Positions 16,803 to 25,044 of a DNA stretch of 64,000 nucleotides are shown one piece after another. This stretch comes from Hymenobacter polaris. GTDB taxonomy: Bacteria; Bacteroidota; Bacteroidia; Cytophagales; Hymenobacteraceae. The stretch lies in NCBI RefSeq assembly GCF_012927305.1, contig NZ_JABBGH010000004.1:124001-188000 (forward strand), given 5' to 3'. Under the pieces are notes generated by a model that saw only the letters and a list, made by a program, of their open reading frames with translations, was not told the origin of the DNA and made no database searches. The translations under genes and the position numbers were made by a program. Numbering within the stretch: position 1 is the stretch's first letter; each line of letters starts with the position of its first letter.

Positions 16803-17483
16803 CTAGACGTCTGGGTGCTTACCCACTAGCGGAAGCTTTTCGTGCAGACGCTGCACTTGCTTTTGATTGAAGGTCCCCCCGCGCGGGGCCGTAAAGCCGA
16901 GCGCATTCAATTCCCCCGCCAGCTGGCGAAAGCTCACCCCCTGCGCCCGGCGGGAGGCAATAAAAGCCGCCGTTTGCCGCAGGCCCGGGTGCTGCTGCAG
17001 CTGGGCGCGTCGCACGAGTAAACTCTGTTCCCGGGCGGCAGCCGTGAGGTTGGCAGGCGTACCGAGCTGAGCGCCCCGCGCCTTCTTGGCGGCGAGGGCA
17101 TCCTTCGTCCGCTTCGAGGTGGTCTCGCGCTCGTGCTGGGCGAGCACCGCAAAAAGGCCTACGGTAAGGGTGTTCGCGTCGGGCATATCACAGCAGACGA
17201 AATCCACACCCGAGTCGCGCAGCGTGAGGATGAAACTCGCATTGCGACTGAGTCGGTCAAGCTTGGCAATGAGCAGCACCCCGCCCGCGGCGCGAGCCGC
17301 GGCCATCGCGGCGAGCAGTTGCGGCCGCTGGTTCTTCTTGCCACTCTCCACCTCCACGTACTCGCCTTGCGGCTGGCCGCCCTTGAGGAAGCTGACCACG
17401 GCCGCCTGCTGGGCTTCGAGCCCCAGACCGGAGGTCCCTTGCTTCTGGGTCGAGACGCGGTAGTAGGCAAAATAGGCGGGCAT
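16803..17483 (-). CDS. Serine recombinase (resolvase family) 1
   Basis: 226 aa from the ATG at 17481-17483 (MPAYFAYYRVSTQKQ). Catalytic Ser11 in YYRVST, the Arg pair in KLDRLSRN, and the resolvase core through KKARGAQLGTP. A C-terminal helix-turn-helix-like region follows (GVSFRQLAGELNALGFTAPRGGTF). About 50% alike, by eye, to the divergent gene at 17590. The usual small-serine-recombinase role is resolution, inversion or integration of a short element. Confidence 0.9.
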   Translation of the reverse strand: MPAYFAYYRVSTQKQGTSGLGLEAQQAAVVSFLKGGQPQGEYVEVESGKKNQRPQLLAAMAAARAAGGVLLIAKLDRLSRNASFILTLRDSGVDFVCCDMPDANTLTVGLFAVLAQHERETTSKRTKDALAAKKARGAQLGTPANLTAAAREQSLLVRRAQLQQHPGLRQTAAFIASRRAQGVSFRQLAGELNALGFTAPRGGTFNQKQVQRLHEKLPLVGKHPDV

Positions 17484-17532
17484 GACAGAAAGGCGGGAGG
17501 ATTTTAGGTAAAGGTAGGGGGTATAGTCAGTT

Positions 17533-17550
17533 GTTAAACGGACGTTTAAC
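17533..17550. promoter_or_regulatory. Palindrome between divergent recombinases
   Basis: GTTAAACG-GA-CGTTTAAC: perfect 8-bp arms around a 2-bp centre in the 106-bp gap between the two recombinase starts. A 2-bp centre with symmetric arms is typical of a serine recombinase crossover site; it would equally serve as an operator for either gene. Confidence 0.5.
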
Positions 17551-17551
17551 T

Positions 17552-17584
17552 TTTGTGACAAACACCCAAACGGGGGTAGTTTTG
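17552..17584 (+). promoter_or_regulatory. Bacteroidetes-type promoter, near-leaderless
   Basis: TTTG at 17552-17555 and TAGTTTTG at 17577-17584 are separated by 21 bp, fitting the TTTG / TAnnTTTG promoter of the phylum. The ATG of recombinase 2 begins at 17590, so transcription would start at or next to the start codon. Confidence 0.55.
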
Positions 17585-17589
17585 CCTCG

Positions 17590-18252
17590 ATGACCAGCTA
17601 TGTCGCCTATTTCCGGGTGAGCACCGTCCGCCAGGGCCAATCCGGTCTCGGGCTTGAAGCCCAGCAAGCCGCCGTGCAAAACTTCCTGCGCAATGACGCG
17701 CAACTCGTGGCCACCTTCACGGAAGTCGAGTCGGGCAAGAAAAACGAGCGGCCCCAGTTAGCGGCGGCGATTGCCCGGGCCCGGCAGGAGGGAGTGGTGC
17801 TATTGGTGGCGAAGTTGGACCGCCTCGCGCGCAACGTGGCTTTCCTCGCGACCCTGATGGAAAGTCGGGTGCGCTTTCAGGCCGTCGACTTGCCGGCGGC
17901 CGATGAGTTTACCCTCCATATTATGGCGGCCGTCGCGCAGAAAGAGGCATCGGCCATTTCCACCCGCACCCGCGATGCCCTCGCCGCCAAGAAGGCGCGC
18001 GGGGCGCAGTTAGGCACGCCTTCTAATTTGACCCAAGCAGCAAGAGAGAAGTCTTGGGTCGCCATGCGGGAGAATGCGCAGGCGAATCTGCAGAATCGGC
18101 AGGCCGCGCAGCTCGCTACGTTATTAAGAGCAACGGGGACGACTTTGCGCGCCATTGCCGACCAACTTAATCAATCTGGGTACCGCACCCGGCAGGGGAA
18201 AACTTTTCATCCCATGGGCATCCAGCGTTTACTTCTTAAAGCAGCGTCCTAA
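17590..18252 (+). CDS. Serine recombinase (resolvase family) 2
   Basis: 220 aa: MTSYVAYFRVSTVRQGQSG with nucleophile Ser11, EVESGKKNERPQL, the catalytic KLDRLARN, and KKARGAQLGTPSNL. The C-terminal region (LRATGTTLRAIADQLNQSGYRTRQGKTF) is a helix-turn-helix of resolvase type. It forms a divergent pair with the paralogue at 16803 and shares its control region. A 72-bp palindrome follows the stop codon. Confidence 0.9.
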   Translation: MTSYVAYFRVSTVRQGQSGLGLEAQQAAVQNFLRNDAQLVATFTEVESGKKNERPQLAAAIARARQEGVVLLVAKLDRLARNVAFLATLMESRVRFQAVDLPAADEFTLHIMAAVAQKEASAISTRTRDALAAKKARGAQLGTPSNLTQAAREKSWVAMRENAQANLQNRQAAQLATLLRATGTTLRAIADQLNQSGYRTRQGKTFHPMGIQRLLLKAAS

Positions 18253-18282
18253 TTGATTTATAATTAAGCGAGTAATTAGTTA

Positions 18283-18354
18283 TTAAAAAATACAGCAAAT
18301 GCACAACCGGAAGATAAATTTATCTTCCGGTTGTGCATTTGCTGTATTTTTTAA
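18283..18354. terminator. 72-bp perfect loop-free palindrome
   Basis: 36-bp arms without mismatch meeting at AAATTT (centre 18318/18319); the ends are TTAAAAAATAC and GTATTTTTTAA. It lies between convergent genes (recombinase 2 and NUDIX), so it can terminate transcription from both sides. The arm length and the absence of a loop are well beyond a normal terminator. Confidence 0.75.
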
Positions 18355-18360
18355 ATATTA

Positions 18361-18759
18361 TTAGAATAATAAGCCCTGTTGTTTTAGGTGGTCAAAAATC
18401 AATTTATCAACACCCACCACTTGGTCTTTGTCCGCGTAGCTAAACCAAGTAATTTCTTCGATTTCCGCACTTGCTTTTAATTGCCCCTGATAGCATCCCG
18501 TATAACACGTCATTTGTACTAGAATCCCTTCCGGTTGTCCGTGCGCTTGCGCTTCAAAAATGCCGATAAACTGCAAGGTGCTTTTATCAATAAGGACAGT
18601 CAGCTCTTCTTGAATTTCTCGAATCAAGGCTTGCTCATCCGTTTCCTCACTTTCTCTTTTGCCACCCGGAATGTAAAACTTGTCCTTACCGTAGCTTTTA
18701 GTCAGCAGAATACGGTTATCCTGTATTTCTAGCCACGCCAGTTTATCAATTACGCTCAT
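18361..18759 (-). CDS. NUDIX hydrolase
   Basis: 132 aa from the ATG giving MSVIDKLAWLEI; an upstream-extended frame exists but overlaps the miniprotein gene at 18819. The Nudix box is GGKRESEETDEQALIREI followed by QEEL, i.e. G-x5-E-x7-REU-x-EE. Preceding FYIPGG and the N-terminal AWLEIQDNRILLTKS match MutT-like domains that hydrolyse nucleoside diphosphate derivatives. AT-richer than its neighbours, suggesting transfer. Substrate not predictable. Confidence 0.88.
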   Translation of the reverse strand: MSVIDKLAWLEIQDNRILLTKSYGKDKFYIPGGKRESEETDEQALIREIQEELTVLIDKSTLQFIGIFEAQAHGQPEGILVQMTCYTGCYQGQLKASAEIEEITWFSYADKDQVVGVDKLIFDHLKQQGLLF

Positions 18760-18818
18760 GGCTGCTGGATTGTAGGCCGGGTGAAAAAAGAAGTGGTGTG
18801 CTGCTTGGCCGATATGGC

Positions 18819-18950
18819 CTAGTGCAGCCAATAAGCCCCGCTGGCGAAGACGATGCCCGCTAGTAGCGCCCAGAACAGGCGTTGACGTCGCCGACGCCGT
18901 TGCAACCGTCGGGAACGCGGTAGTTGAACCAAGTGGGGCAAAGTAGGCAT
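18819..18950 (-). CDS. Arg-rich single-helix miniprotein, copy B
   Basis: 43 aa: MPTLPHLVQLPRSRRLQRRRR, then QRLFWALLAGIVFASGAYWLH. It is the paralogue of the 42-aa protein at 15013-15141. It lies just upstream of the NUDIX gene on the same strand, with its stop 59 bp before the NUDIX ATG. Function unknown. Confidence 0.5.
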   Translation of the reverse strand: MPTLPHLVQLPRSRRLQRRRRRQRLFWALLAGIVFASGAYWLH

Positions 18951-19188
18951 GTCGAAAGCTAGCCAGTAATAAAGGCCTAGGCAAGTACAAACAGGGCAAA
19001 ACCATGCAGTGACACACTAGTCGCTTGTACGCTAACATCTTAGCTGCCACAGCTTATTCGTCTAGATGTAGACATAGGTGGCGAACAACGATTGGTGCGC
19101 AGTATGGTCACATGACCGCTTTAATATTACTCTATCAATTTAATGATAGTCAATATTTTAACGTGCCATAAACGCTGGATTGATTAAG

Positions 19189-19318
19189 GTTATAAACTCG
19201 GCTGTTTATGGCCTTACTTGACAGTGTCTCCGCAAAAGCTAGGTGAATACCTCACGTATAGGAAGCGCCTTCTTTTATCTCCGATTGAGACCTCAACCTG
19301 TCCGGCCCAGCTGGGCCC
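19189..19318 (+). repeat. Conserved non-coding box, copy B
   Basis: GTTATAAACTCGGCTGTTTA, TGGCCTTACTTGACAGTGTC and AGGTGAATACCTC match copy A. A 43-bp insertion then precedes CTGTCCGGCCCAGCTGGGCC. It lies upstream of the PD-(D/E)XK gene. An AT-rich tract (19120-19180) without genes precedes it. The 409-bp gap from 18950 to 19359 otherwise holds no gene. Confidence 0.7.
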
Positions 19319-19358
19319 CCTCACCCTAACCTCAAGCATACAGCTCCGTTCTCACCAT

Positions 19359-21077
19359 ATGTTGCGCCTCATCGAGCCCCCTGCCCTCGCCCAGCTCAAA
19401 GCTTTGTTAGCCGACGACCAGCTAGCCATAGGAAACCTTGTCGTGCAGGCCGGCAGCTTCGTCGTCCGCAATCAGGCTGACCAGTCCCCACTGCAATTTT
19501 ACTACGAACACGAGGCGCAGACCGAGCCCTTACGCTTTGACTTCACTACCTGGGGAACCCACGCCAGTCAAGAGCAGCCCAATACCTTTCTAATGCTCGG
19601 CACCGCACAACAGCCTCGCATTGTAGGCTTTCCCCTCTACCTGCTGCCCCAGGACGACCAGTACCTCTACCTCAGCTTTAAGCTGGGCAATGGGGAAGGC
19701 GGCAAAAACCGTTGGTTTGGCCGGGCCCGCAGCGCCGAAGAAACGCGCAGCGTAGCCCGCACAGAGCAACTCAGCATTGACCTCCGCCAGGCCCTACACC
19801 AGAAATTTTTTAACCCGCCTCTCGCCCATCCAACTATAAAGGGCGAATGGCTGACACTAGCGCGTCTCTTTTTGGCAGACCTGACCCCGACCGCGCCCCG
19901 CGCCCGCCGCCAGAAACTCAAAACCCTCGTGTTAACCCAACTGCTCCAGGCCTTTGTCATAGCCGAGCAGCTACGCGCCGAGTCCTTTACCGAATCTCCC
20001 CCCTTCTTCCGCTCCGCCGACCTCGATGCCTTTCAGCAGCGCCTCCACACCAATCCGAAATACAACCCCGAAGCTGACACTCAAATCGCTACCCAATTAA
20101 AATCCGGCATCTTCGCTCCCACCGGCTACTGGGTGAAACAAGTAGTCAGCCGCCTACCCTTCTCCACTCACCACGTCGTGCGCCAGCAGTGGGAACAAGG
20201 TCAGTATTTCCGCCGCTACTCTTGGGGCCGGATATTTTTACAAGGGTACCCAGACAAAGGATTCTACATCACTTTAGGTGTCGACTCCGGTGAAACGGAG
20301 CGGGTCCAGGCGTTGATTGCCCAGCGCCTCGTGCCTGCTGGCCCAGCTCTGCTATTGAAAGTAGATGTGCATACAGCGGACGATAGTGCACTGCCTCCCG
20401 AAGCACGCCAGACCGGCAGAATCCTGGTCGATGAGCTACCTCTCTCCTCCCGCTGGCGCCGCATCGGCCTCAACGAGCTAGCTTCCTACTCTTGGCCTCG
20501 TCTCCTTCAGGAAAGCGTAGATTTCCTTACGCAGCACGAATCTGTCCTACATCAGCTCTGGGCGGAAAGTGGCAAGTCCAGGCAGCAAGTCGCTAAAGTA
20601 GGCCCAGGCAAAACCGATGCCCTTAGAACAGGCAAAATTCCCCTCGACATCGCCCAGCGCGAGTTAGAAGCGAACGACGAGCACCGCCGGCTCAGCAACC
20701 TGCTGCAATCGCTGCTACCTAACTATGGATTTACTCAAGTGAAGCGCAGCTGTCTCATCGATTATGGACCGGGCAAAGCCTCTAATGAAATTGATATGGT
20801 GGCTACCGACAGCGAAGGCCGCATCACCTTCTTCGAAATAAAGGCCCTATCCTCGCTCGACAAATGTATTCGAGAGGCGTTGGGTCAACTACTAGAATAC
20901 ACCTACTGGGAAACCCCGTCGCCACCGACTGCCCAACGGCTCCTTATCGCGACGGCCCACCCCCTCACCTTACCTGCCCGTCGCTATCTGCAGCGGCTGC
21001 AACAAGAGCTGCATTTTCCACTCAGCTATGTGCAAGTTGATGCGGAAGGCAAAAAGCTTTTATTTCTCGAAGACTAA
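19359..21077 (+). CDS. Large protein with C-terminal PD-(D/E)XK nuclease-like domain
   Basis: 572 aa from the ATG giving MLRLIEPPALAQLK; the frame is open for 47 codons before it, but those fall in repeat box B. The C-terminal domain has NEIDMVATDSEGRITFFEIKA: Asp479, Glu493 and Lys495 in nuclease spacing, with a following Gln in ALGQLLEYTYW. The middle (YFRRYSWGRIFLQGYPDKGFYITLGVD) is a separate domain I cannot name. Placement between serine and tyrosine recombinase genes suggests mobile cargo, possibly a stand-alone defence nuclease. Function is inference. Confidence 0.65.
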   Translation: MLRLIEPPALAQLKALLADDQLAIGNLVVQAGSFVVRNQADQSPLQFYYEHEAQTEPLRFDFTTWGTHASQEQPNTFLMLGTAQQPRIVGFPLYLLPQDDQYLYLSFKLGNGEGGKNRWFGRARSAEETRSVARTEQLSIDLRQALHQKFFNPPLAHPTIKGEWLTLARLFLADLTPTAPRARRQKLKTLVLTQLLQAFVIAEQLRAESFTESPPFFRSADLDAFQQRLHTNPKYNPEADTQIATQLKSGIFAPTGYWVKQVVSRLPFSTHHVVRQQWEQGQYFRRYSWGRIFLQGYPDKGFYITLGVDSGETERVQALIAQRLVPAGPALLLKVDVHTADDSALPPEARQTGRILVDELPLSSRWRRIGLNELASYSWPRLLQESVDFLTQHESVLHQLWAESGKSRQQVAKVGPGKTDALRTGKIPLDIAQRELEANDEHRRLSNLLQSLLPNYGFTQVKRSCLIDYGPGKASNEIDMVATDSEGRITFFEIKALSSLDKCIREALGQLLEYTYWETPSPPTAQRLLIATAHPLTLPARRYLQRLQQELHFPLSYVQVDAEGKKLLFLED

Positions 21078-21327
21078 TGTTTGGCCTTCTCTAAACAGGA
21101 AGTTGGTTACGAGGCTTTCATGCACGCATTTGCTTTGGGCCCAGTAAAATCCCAAATGGATAGTTCTGGGACGGTTTTACAAAAACAGCCTATGTAGAAA
21201 GATAAGCATTTCGCAGTCGTTGGCGTAAGGAGGAACGCTCACACCGCTGGTATACCAGTTGCCGGTTGAAACAAGGTCCGCAAGAGGCGTTCGTTAGTAA
21301 ATAGTCTTTTTGAACAGACGGAATTTT

Positions 21328-21358
21328 AAGTTATGATAACCTTCACTTATCATAACTT
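21328..21358. repeat. lox/dif-like inverted repeat, site 2
   Basis: Perfect 12-bp arms AAGTTATGATAA (21328-21339) and TTATCATAACTT (21347-21358) around the 7-bp spacer CCTTCAC. It lies 112 bp upstream of tyrosine recombinase 2. Spacer length and the inner GATAA/TTATC match site 1 at 12677-12707, while the outer arm bases differ. The surrounding 21078-21469 gap contains no gene I can support. Confidence 0.65.
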
Positions 21359-21469
21359 ATCTTTGAAGGCAAAAAAGGAGAGCTTTTGACCGCTTTTTGC
21401 AGCCTATTATATAAGGAGTGCTGGCCCGCTTGGTTTACCTCGCGGAAGTCACCTCTCAACCCTCTACTC

Positions 21470-22522
21470 ATGAGCGAAGAGCTTTCTGTTGTTCCAGTCT
21501 TAACCGGTACCCAAACCGTCAGCGCGCAGCTGGCGCGGGCCTCCGCCAAGGTCGCGGGTTTTCTGGAGGTCGGTCTCCAGGGCGCGGCCAACACCGAGCG
21601 CGCCTACACGTCGGACCTGAAAAGCTACGTGGCCTTTTGCGCGCAGCATGAGTTGCAGGCGGTGCCGGCCGACGTGGACACGCTCACCGAGTACGTCGCG
21701 CACTTGGCCTCGGAGAAACCGGCACCCACTGCCGGGGAAAATTTGAAGAAGCAAAAAGGCCAGCAACCGCTCACCGGGCCGCACGCGCTGGCCACCATCA
21801 AGCGCCACCTGGCCGCCATCCGCAAAGCCCACCAACTTGCCGGTCACCGGTTGCCGGCCACCTTGGATGCGCTCAACATCGTGATGGAAGGCATTGCCCG
21901 GACCCTGGGCAAGAGGCAGGACCAAGCGCCGGCGTTCACGGTCGAGGAGTTGAAGCAGGCCATTCGCTGTCTCGACCTGGAAACCTCGGCAGGCCTGCGC
22001 GACCGGGCGCTGCTGCTGCTAGGTTTTGCGGGAGCTTTTCGGCGCTCCGAGCTCGTGGGCCTGAACATCGAGCAGTTGGAGTTTACCGAGCGGGCGTTGC
22101 TGGTCCACCTAGCCAAAAGCAAAACCAACCAGTATGGCGCGGTCGAGGATAAAGCCATTTTCTATGCGCCTAACGCCGACTACTGCCCTGTGCGCTGTTT
22201 GCGGGCTTGGCTCAATCTGGTGGGCCGGACGTCAGGGCCATTGTTCGTGAAGATTCCGCGGGCGGCCTCCGGGCAGCTGGCGGTTCCCTCGGACAAGCGG
22301 CTTTCGGACATTTCTATTAATAAGCTGGTGCAAAAGCGCCTCGGGTCAGATTACTCGGCCCACTCGCTGCGCGTGTCCTTTGTGACGGTAGCCGTACTCA
22401 ACGGCCAGTCCCACAAGGCCATTAAGAATCAGACCAAGCAAAAAACGGATGCTATGATTGAGCGCTACACCCAGCTTAACAATGTGGTTGCCTACAATGC
22501 CGCGCAGGCTCTTGGACTGTAG
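21470..22522 (+). CDS. Tyrosine recombinase 2 (phage-integrase family)
   Basis: 350 aa from the ATG giving MSEELSVVPVLTGTQ. N-terminal SAM-like domain (GLQGAANTERAYTSDLKSYVAF), then the catalytic domain: Arg in GFAGAFRRSELVGL, HSLRVSFVT, Lys-rich KTKQKTDAMI and the nucleophile Tyr in ERYTQLNN. It is paralogous to recombinase 1, with an extra ~20-residue insert near residue 85. Its stop lies 34 bp before the left miniature element. Confidence 0.9.
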   Translation: MSEELSVVPVLTGTQTVSAQLARASAKVAGFLEVGLQGAANTERAYTSDLKSYVAFCAQHELQAVPADVDTLTEYVAHLASEKPAPTAGENLKKQKGQQPLTGPHALATIKRHLAAIRKAHQLAGHRLPATLDALNIVMEGIARTLGKRQDQAPAFTVEELKQAIRCLDLETSAGLRDRALLLLGFAGAFRRSELVGLNIEQLEFTERALLVHLAKSKTNQYGAVEDKAIFYAPNADYCPVRCLRAWLNLVGRTSGPLFVKIPRAASGQLAVPSDKRLSDISINKLVQKRLGSDYSAHSLRVSFVTVAVLNGQSHKAIKNQTKQKTDAMIERYTQLNNVVAYNAAQALGL

Positions 22523-22556
22523 GCAGCACTGATTGCTTTGTCTACTAGCACTAGTA

Positions 22557-22797
22557 GGGGTCGCACTTGAGTTCGAACAGAAAACCCCGCTAAGGAAATG
22601 CACTGAACTGTAAAATGCTACTAATCAATATTTAGCAATTTACACGAAATAGGCAAGTGATTAGCCATTCCCAGTTTTATACTCTCTCCATGGCCGCGCG
22701 TACTGCTTGTAGAGAGGGCTGATAGCTTTTACAGCAACGCATTTTGTTGCCGCAAGCGGCTTAACGGGGTTTTCTGTTCGAACTCTAGTGCGACCCC
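22557..22797 (+). mobile_element. Tn3-like miniature inverted-repeat element, copy 1
   Basis: 241 bp. Terminal inverted repeats of 38 bp match in 36 positions; the ends begin GGGGTCGCACT and continue with TTCGAACAGAAAAC and a TAAG end. GGGG start, 38-bp length, GAAAAC block and a 5-bp target duplication (seen after undoing the inversion) are Tn3-family features. No coding capacity. By eye it is identical to the inverted copy at 41019-41259. Confidence 0.85.
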
Positions 22798-23723
22798 TGC
22801 TACGAGCGCGCCGGGCTGACCATCCGTGGCTACTGCTCAGTGACGAAGAAATGCTGCGCAGTGCCGGCCTCTACCAAGTTGACCCACTAACTGGTGAGCA
22901 AGGCTACACCTTAGCAGCCGTGTTGCTGCTGGGGAGTGACCAGTTGCTACAAGCCGTGCTACCCGCTTACCGGATTGACGCGCTGGTACGGCGGCAGGAC
23001 CTGGACCGCTACGATGACCGAGTAGACATTCGCGGTAACTTGATAGAGGCCTATGACCAGTTAATGGATTTTGTCGCTAAGCACTTGCCGGACCCCTTTC
23101 ATTTAGAAGGCCAGGTGCGGATAAGCTTGCGCGAGAAGATTTTCCGAGAGATTGTAGCCAATTTGTTGGTGCACCGCGAGTACTTGAATGGCCGATCGGC
23201 GCGCTTTATCATTTATGCGGACCGGGTAGAGGTGGATAATGCCAACCACGCGGTCAGCCATGGGCCACTAGACCCACGTGGGTTCGCGCCTTTTCCTAAA
23301 AACCCGACGTTAGCCCGATTTTTCGCCCAATTGGGTAGGGTAGAGGAGCTAGGCTCAGGCGTGCGCAATGTGATGCGCTACCTGCAGGCTTACCGGCCGG
23401 GAGGTAGCGCTGAGTTTATAGAAGAGGATGTCTTTCGAACTATCGTGCCCTTACCAGTGAGCAATATGGTAGCTAGTCCTGCCGTGCCTACACTGGCCGA
23501 GACTTTAGCGATGGTAGCTGACTTAAAAATGACCGCCGCAGTAAAGCAGCGGTTACGGCGAGAGCTTAAACTACTTAGTGTAGCACAGGCTCTAACCGCA
23601 ACAGAGATAGCAACTCAGCTAGAGGTGGAACAGCGTACAGTTCGACGCGACTTGCAATTACTGCGTCAAACAGGGCTAATTGAAGCTGGTACCCGATATG
23701 GCAGTTACCAGTTAAAGCAATGA
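22798..23723 (+). pseudogene. AlbA_2/HATPase-type regulator, C-terminal half
   Basis: 306 codons after the target site TGCTA: RARRADHPWLLLSDEEMLRS, then GEQGYTLAAVLLLGSD, a HATPase_c_4-like region (LREKIFREIVANLLVHREY ... ARFIIYADRVEVDNAN ... RVEELGSGVRNVMRYL), and a DeoR-like winged helix at the end (EIATQLEVEQRTVRRDLQLL). It lacks the N-terminal AlbA_2 domain, which lies at 41260-41772. An open frame borrows a GTG inside the element (22788), but the product would lack its DNA-binding front. Confidence 0.88.
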
Positions 23724-23725
23724 GT

Positions 23726-23757
23726 AAGTTGGCCAAGTTGGCCAACTTGGCCAACTT
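23726..23757. repeat. Palindrome built from GTTGGCCAA units
   Basis: Nearly four 9-bp units (GTTGGCCAA, GTTGGCCAA, CTTGGCCAA, CTTGGCC) directly after the stop codon. The first 32 bp form a perfect palindrome. Likely a terminator-like hairpin that expanded by slippage; no T-tract. Confidence 0.6.
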
Positions 23758-23766
23758 GGCCACTAC

Positions 23767-25009
23767 TGGGTCAGTCTACTCGTGGCGGACAGGGAGCCAA
23801 GATAGGTGATGAAACAGGTCAGCTTCAAATTGGTGGGGCGAGCGGTAGCCCAGCGCGGAGTGGCGGCGGTCGAGGTTGAAGTAGGTGTCGAGGGAGTAAG
23901 CTACTTCCAGCCGAGCTTCTGCTAAGCTGGTAAACACGCCGACGTGAAGCAGCAACTCGGTTTTCAAGGTACTTCACCCGACTTTGGCCTGCGCGTTGTC
24001 GGAGGTGTTGCTCGGCCGGGCGTAGCTGGCCACGGCTCCCGCGTCGGCGATGCGCTGGCGGCAGGCCCCGCTAGTGTACTGGCTGCCGCGGTCGGCATGG
24101 ATAATGAGGCCCAGCGCGGGCCGGCGAAGCGTCAAAGCCGGCTCCAGCGCCGTGAGCACCAACCCGGTGGGCATCTGCGCGGCCAGGTGCCAGCTCACGA
24201 CCCGCCGCGAGCAGGCATCGCGCTAGGTGGCCAGGTAGTCCCAGCGCTCGCCGACCAGCGGCAGGTAGGTGATATCCCCCACCCAGACCTGGTTCGGGCG
24301 CGTGGGCGCGGGCTGGCCCAGCAGCCGGTTTTCGGTCACCACGGCGGCCGGGTCGGGCTGGGTGGTGCGTGGGCGCCGGGGCCGGGTGCTGAGCGCCCGT
24401 TGTCCACTGGTCCGCAGCCAGCGCTGCAGTGCGCAGCGCCCTACCTGGTAGCCCTCGGCTCGCAGCTCGGCTCGTAGGCGGCGGGTGCCGTAGCGCCCGG
24501 CGTGGCGCGGAAACGCCTGCTGGGCGGCCGGCTGCCAGGCCGGAGCCGGCGGCTCGGCCACCCGCCACTGGTAGTAGCCGCTGCGGCTCACGCCCAGCAC
24601 CCGGCACAGGTCGCTGACCGTCCAAGTGCCAGTCTCTGCCTTGATAAACACGTACTTACTCACGACTGAGGCATAGCGAAGATGGTCACCGCTTTTTTTA
24701 ACATATCGCGCTCGGTTTCCACGCGCTTTAGTTCAGCGCGTAGGCGCTTAAATTTCCTCCCGTTCGGCGCTGCTGGGCACGGCTTGTTGCAGGGCTACGC
24801 GTTGTCAGCGGCCGAGCAGGGCGGGGAAATACCCTGGGCACGGGCCACGTCGAATGGTCTAGCTCCGGCCGCTACCTGGCGCACGCATTCGGCTTTGAAA
24901 GCGGGCGTGTATTTTTTGCGAGGTACGGGCTGACCATCAGTTGCTTTCTTTTCGGGCATCGACAGGGAAAGTTAAGACTTCTTCTGTCCGCTCTAGTCAG
25001 ACCACCTCA
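23767..25009 (-). mobile_element. Degenerate IS3-family insertion sequence
   Basis: 1243 bp with imperfect ends (TGGGTCAGTCTACT on the left; TGAGGTGGTCTGACTAG read inward from the right) that share GCGGACAG further in. It contains a broken OrfA region (MPEKKATDGQPVPRKKYTP, from about 24958 leftward) and a broken OrfB. The length equals that of the intact IS at 38750 (1242 bp), so both belong to one IS3 subgroup. Confidence 0.8.
23776..24663 (-). pseudogene. IS3-family OrfB transposase, inactivated
   Basis: Reading leftward: VLGVSRSGYYQWRVAEP, YGTRRLRAELRAEGYQVGR and PNQVWVGDITYLPLVGE (first catalytic Asp). A Trp-to-stop change follows at 24223-24225, then HADRGSQYTSGA (second Asp). A further stop after DNAQAKVG replaces the ESF motif that would hold the catalytic Glu. 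LKTELLLHVGVFTSLAEARLE and YRSPHQFEADL finish the fold. At least two stops, so dead. Confidence 0.88.
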
Positions 25010-25044
25010 GAATAACTGTATTTTATTAAGGAATTCAGTATACC

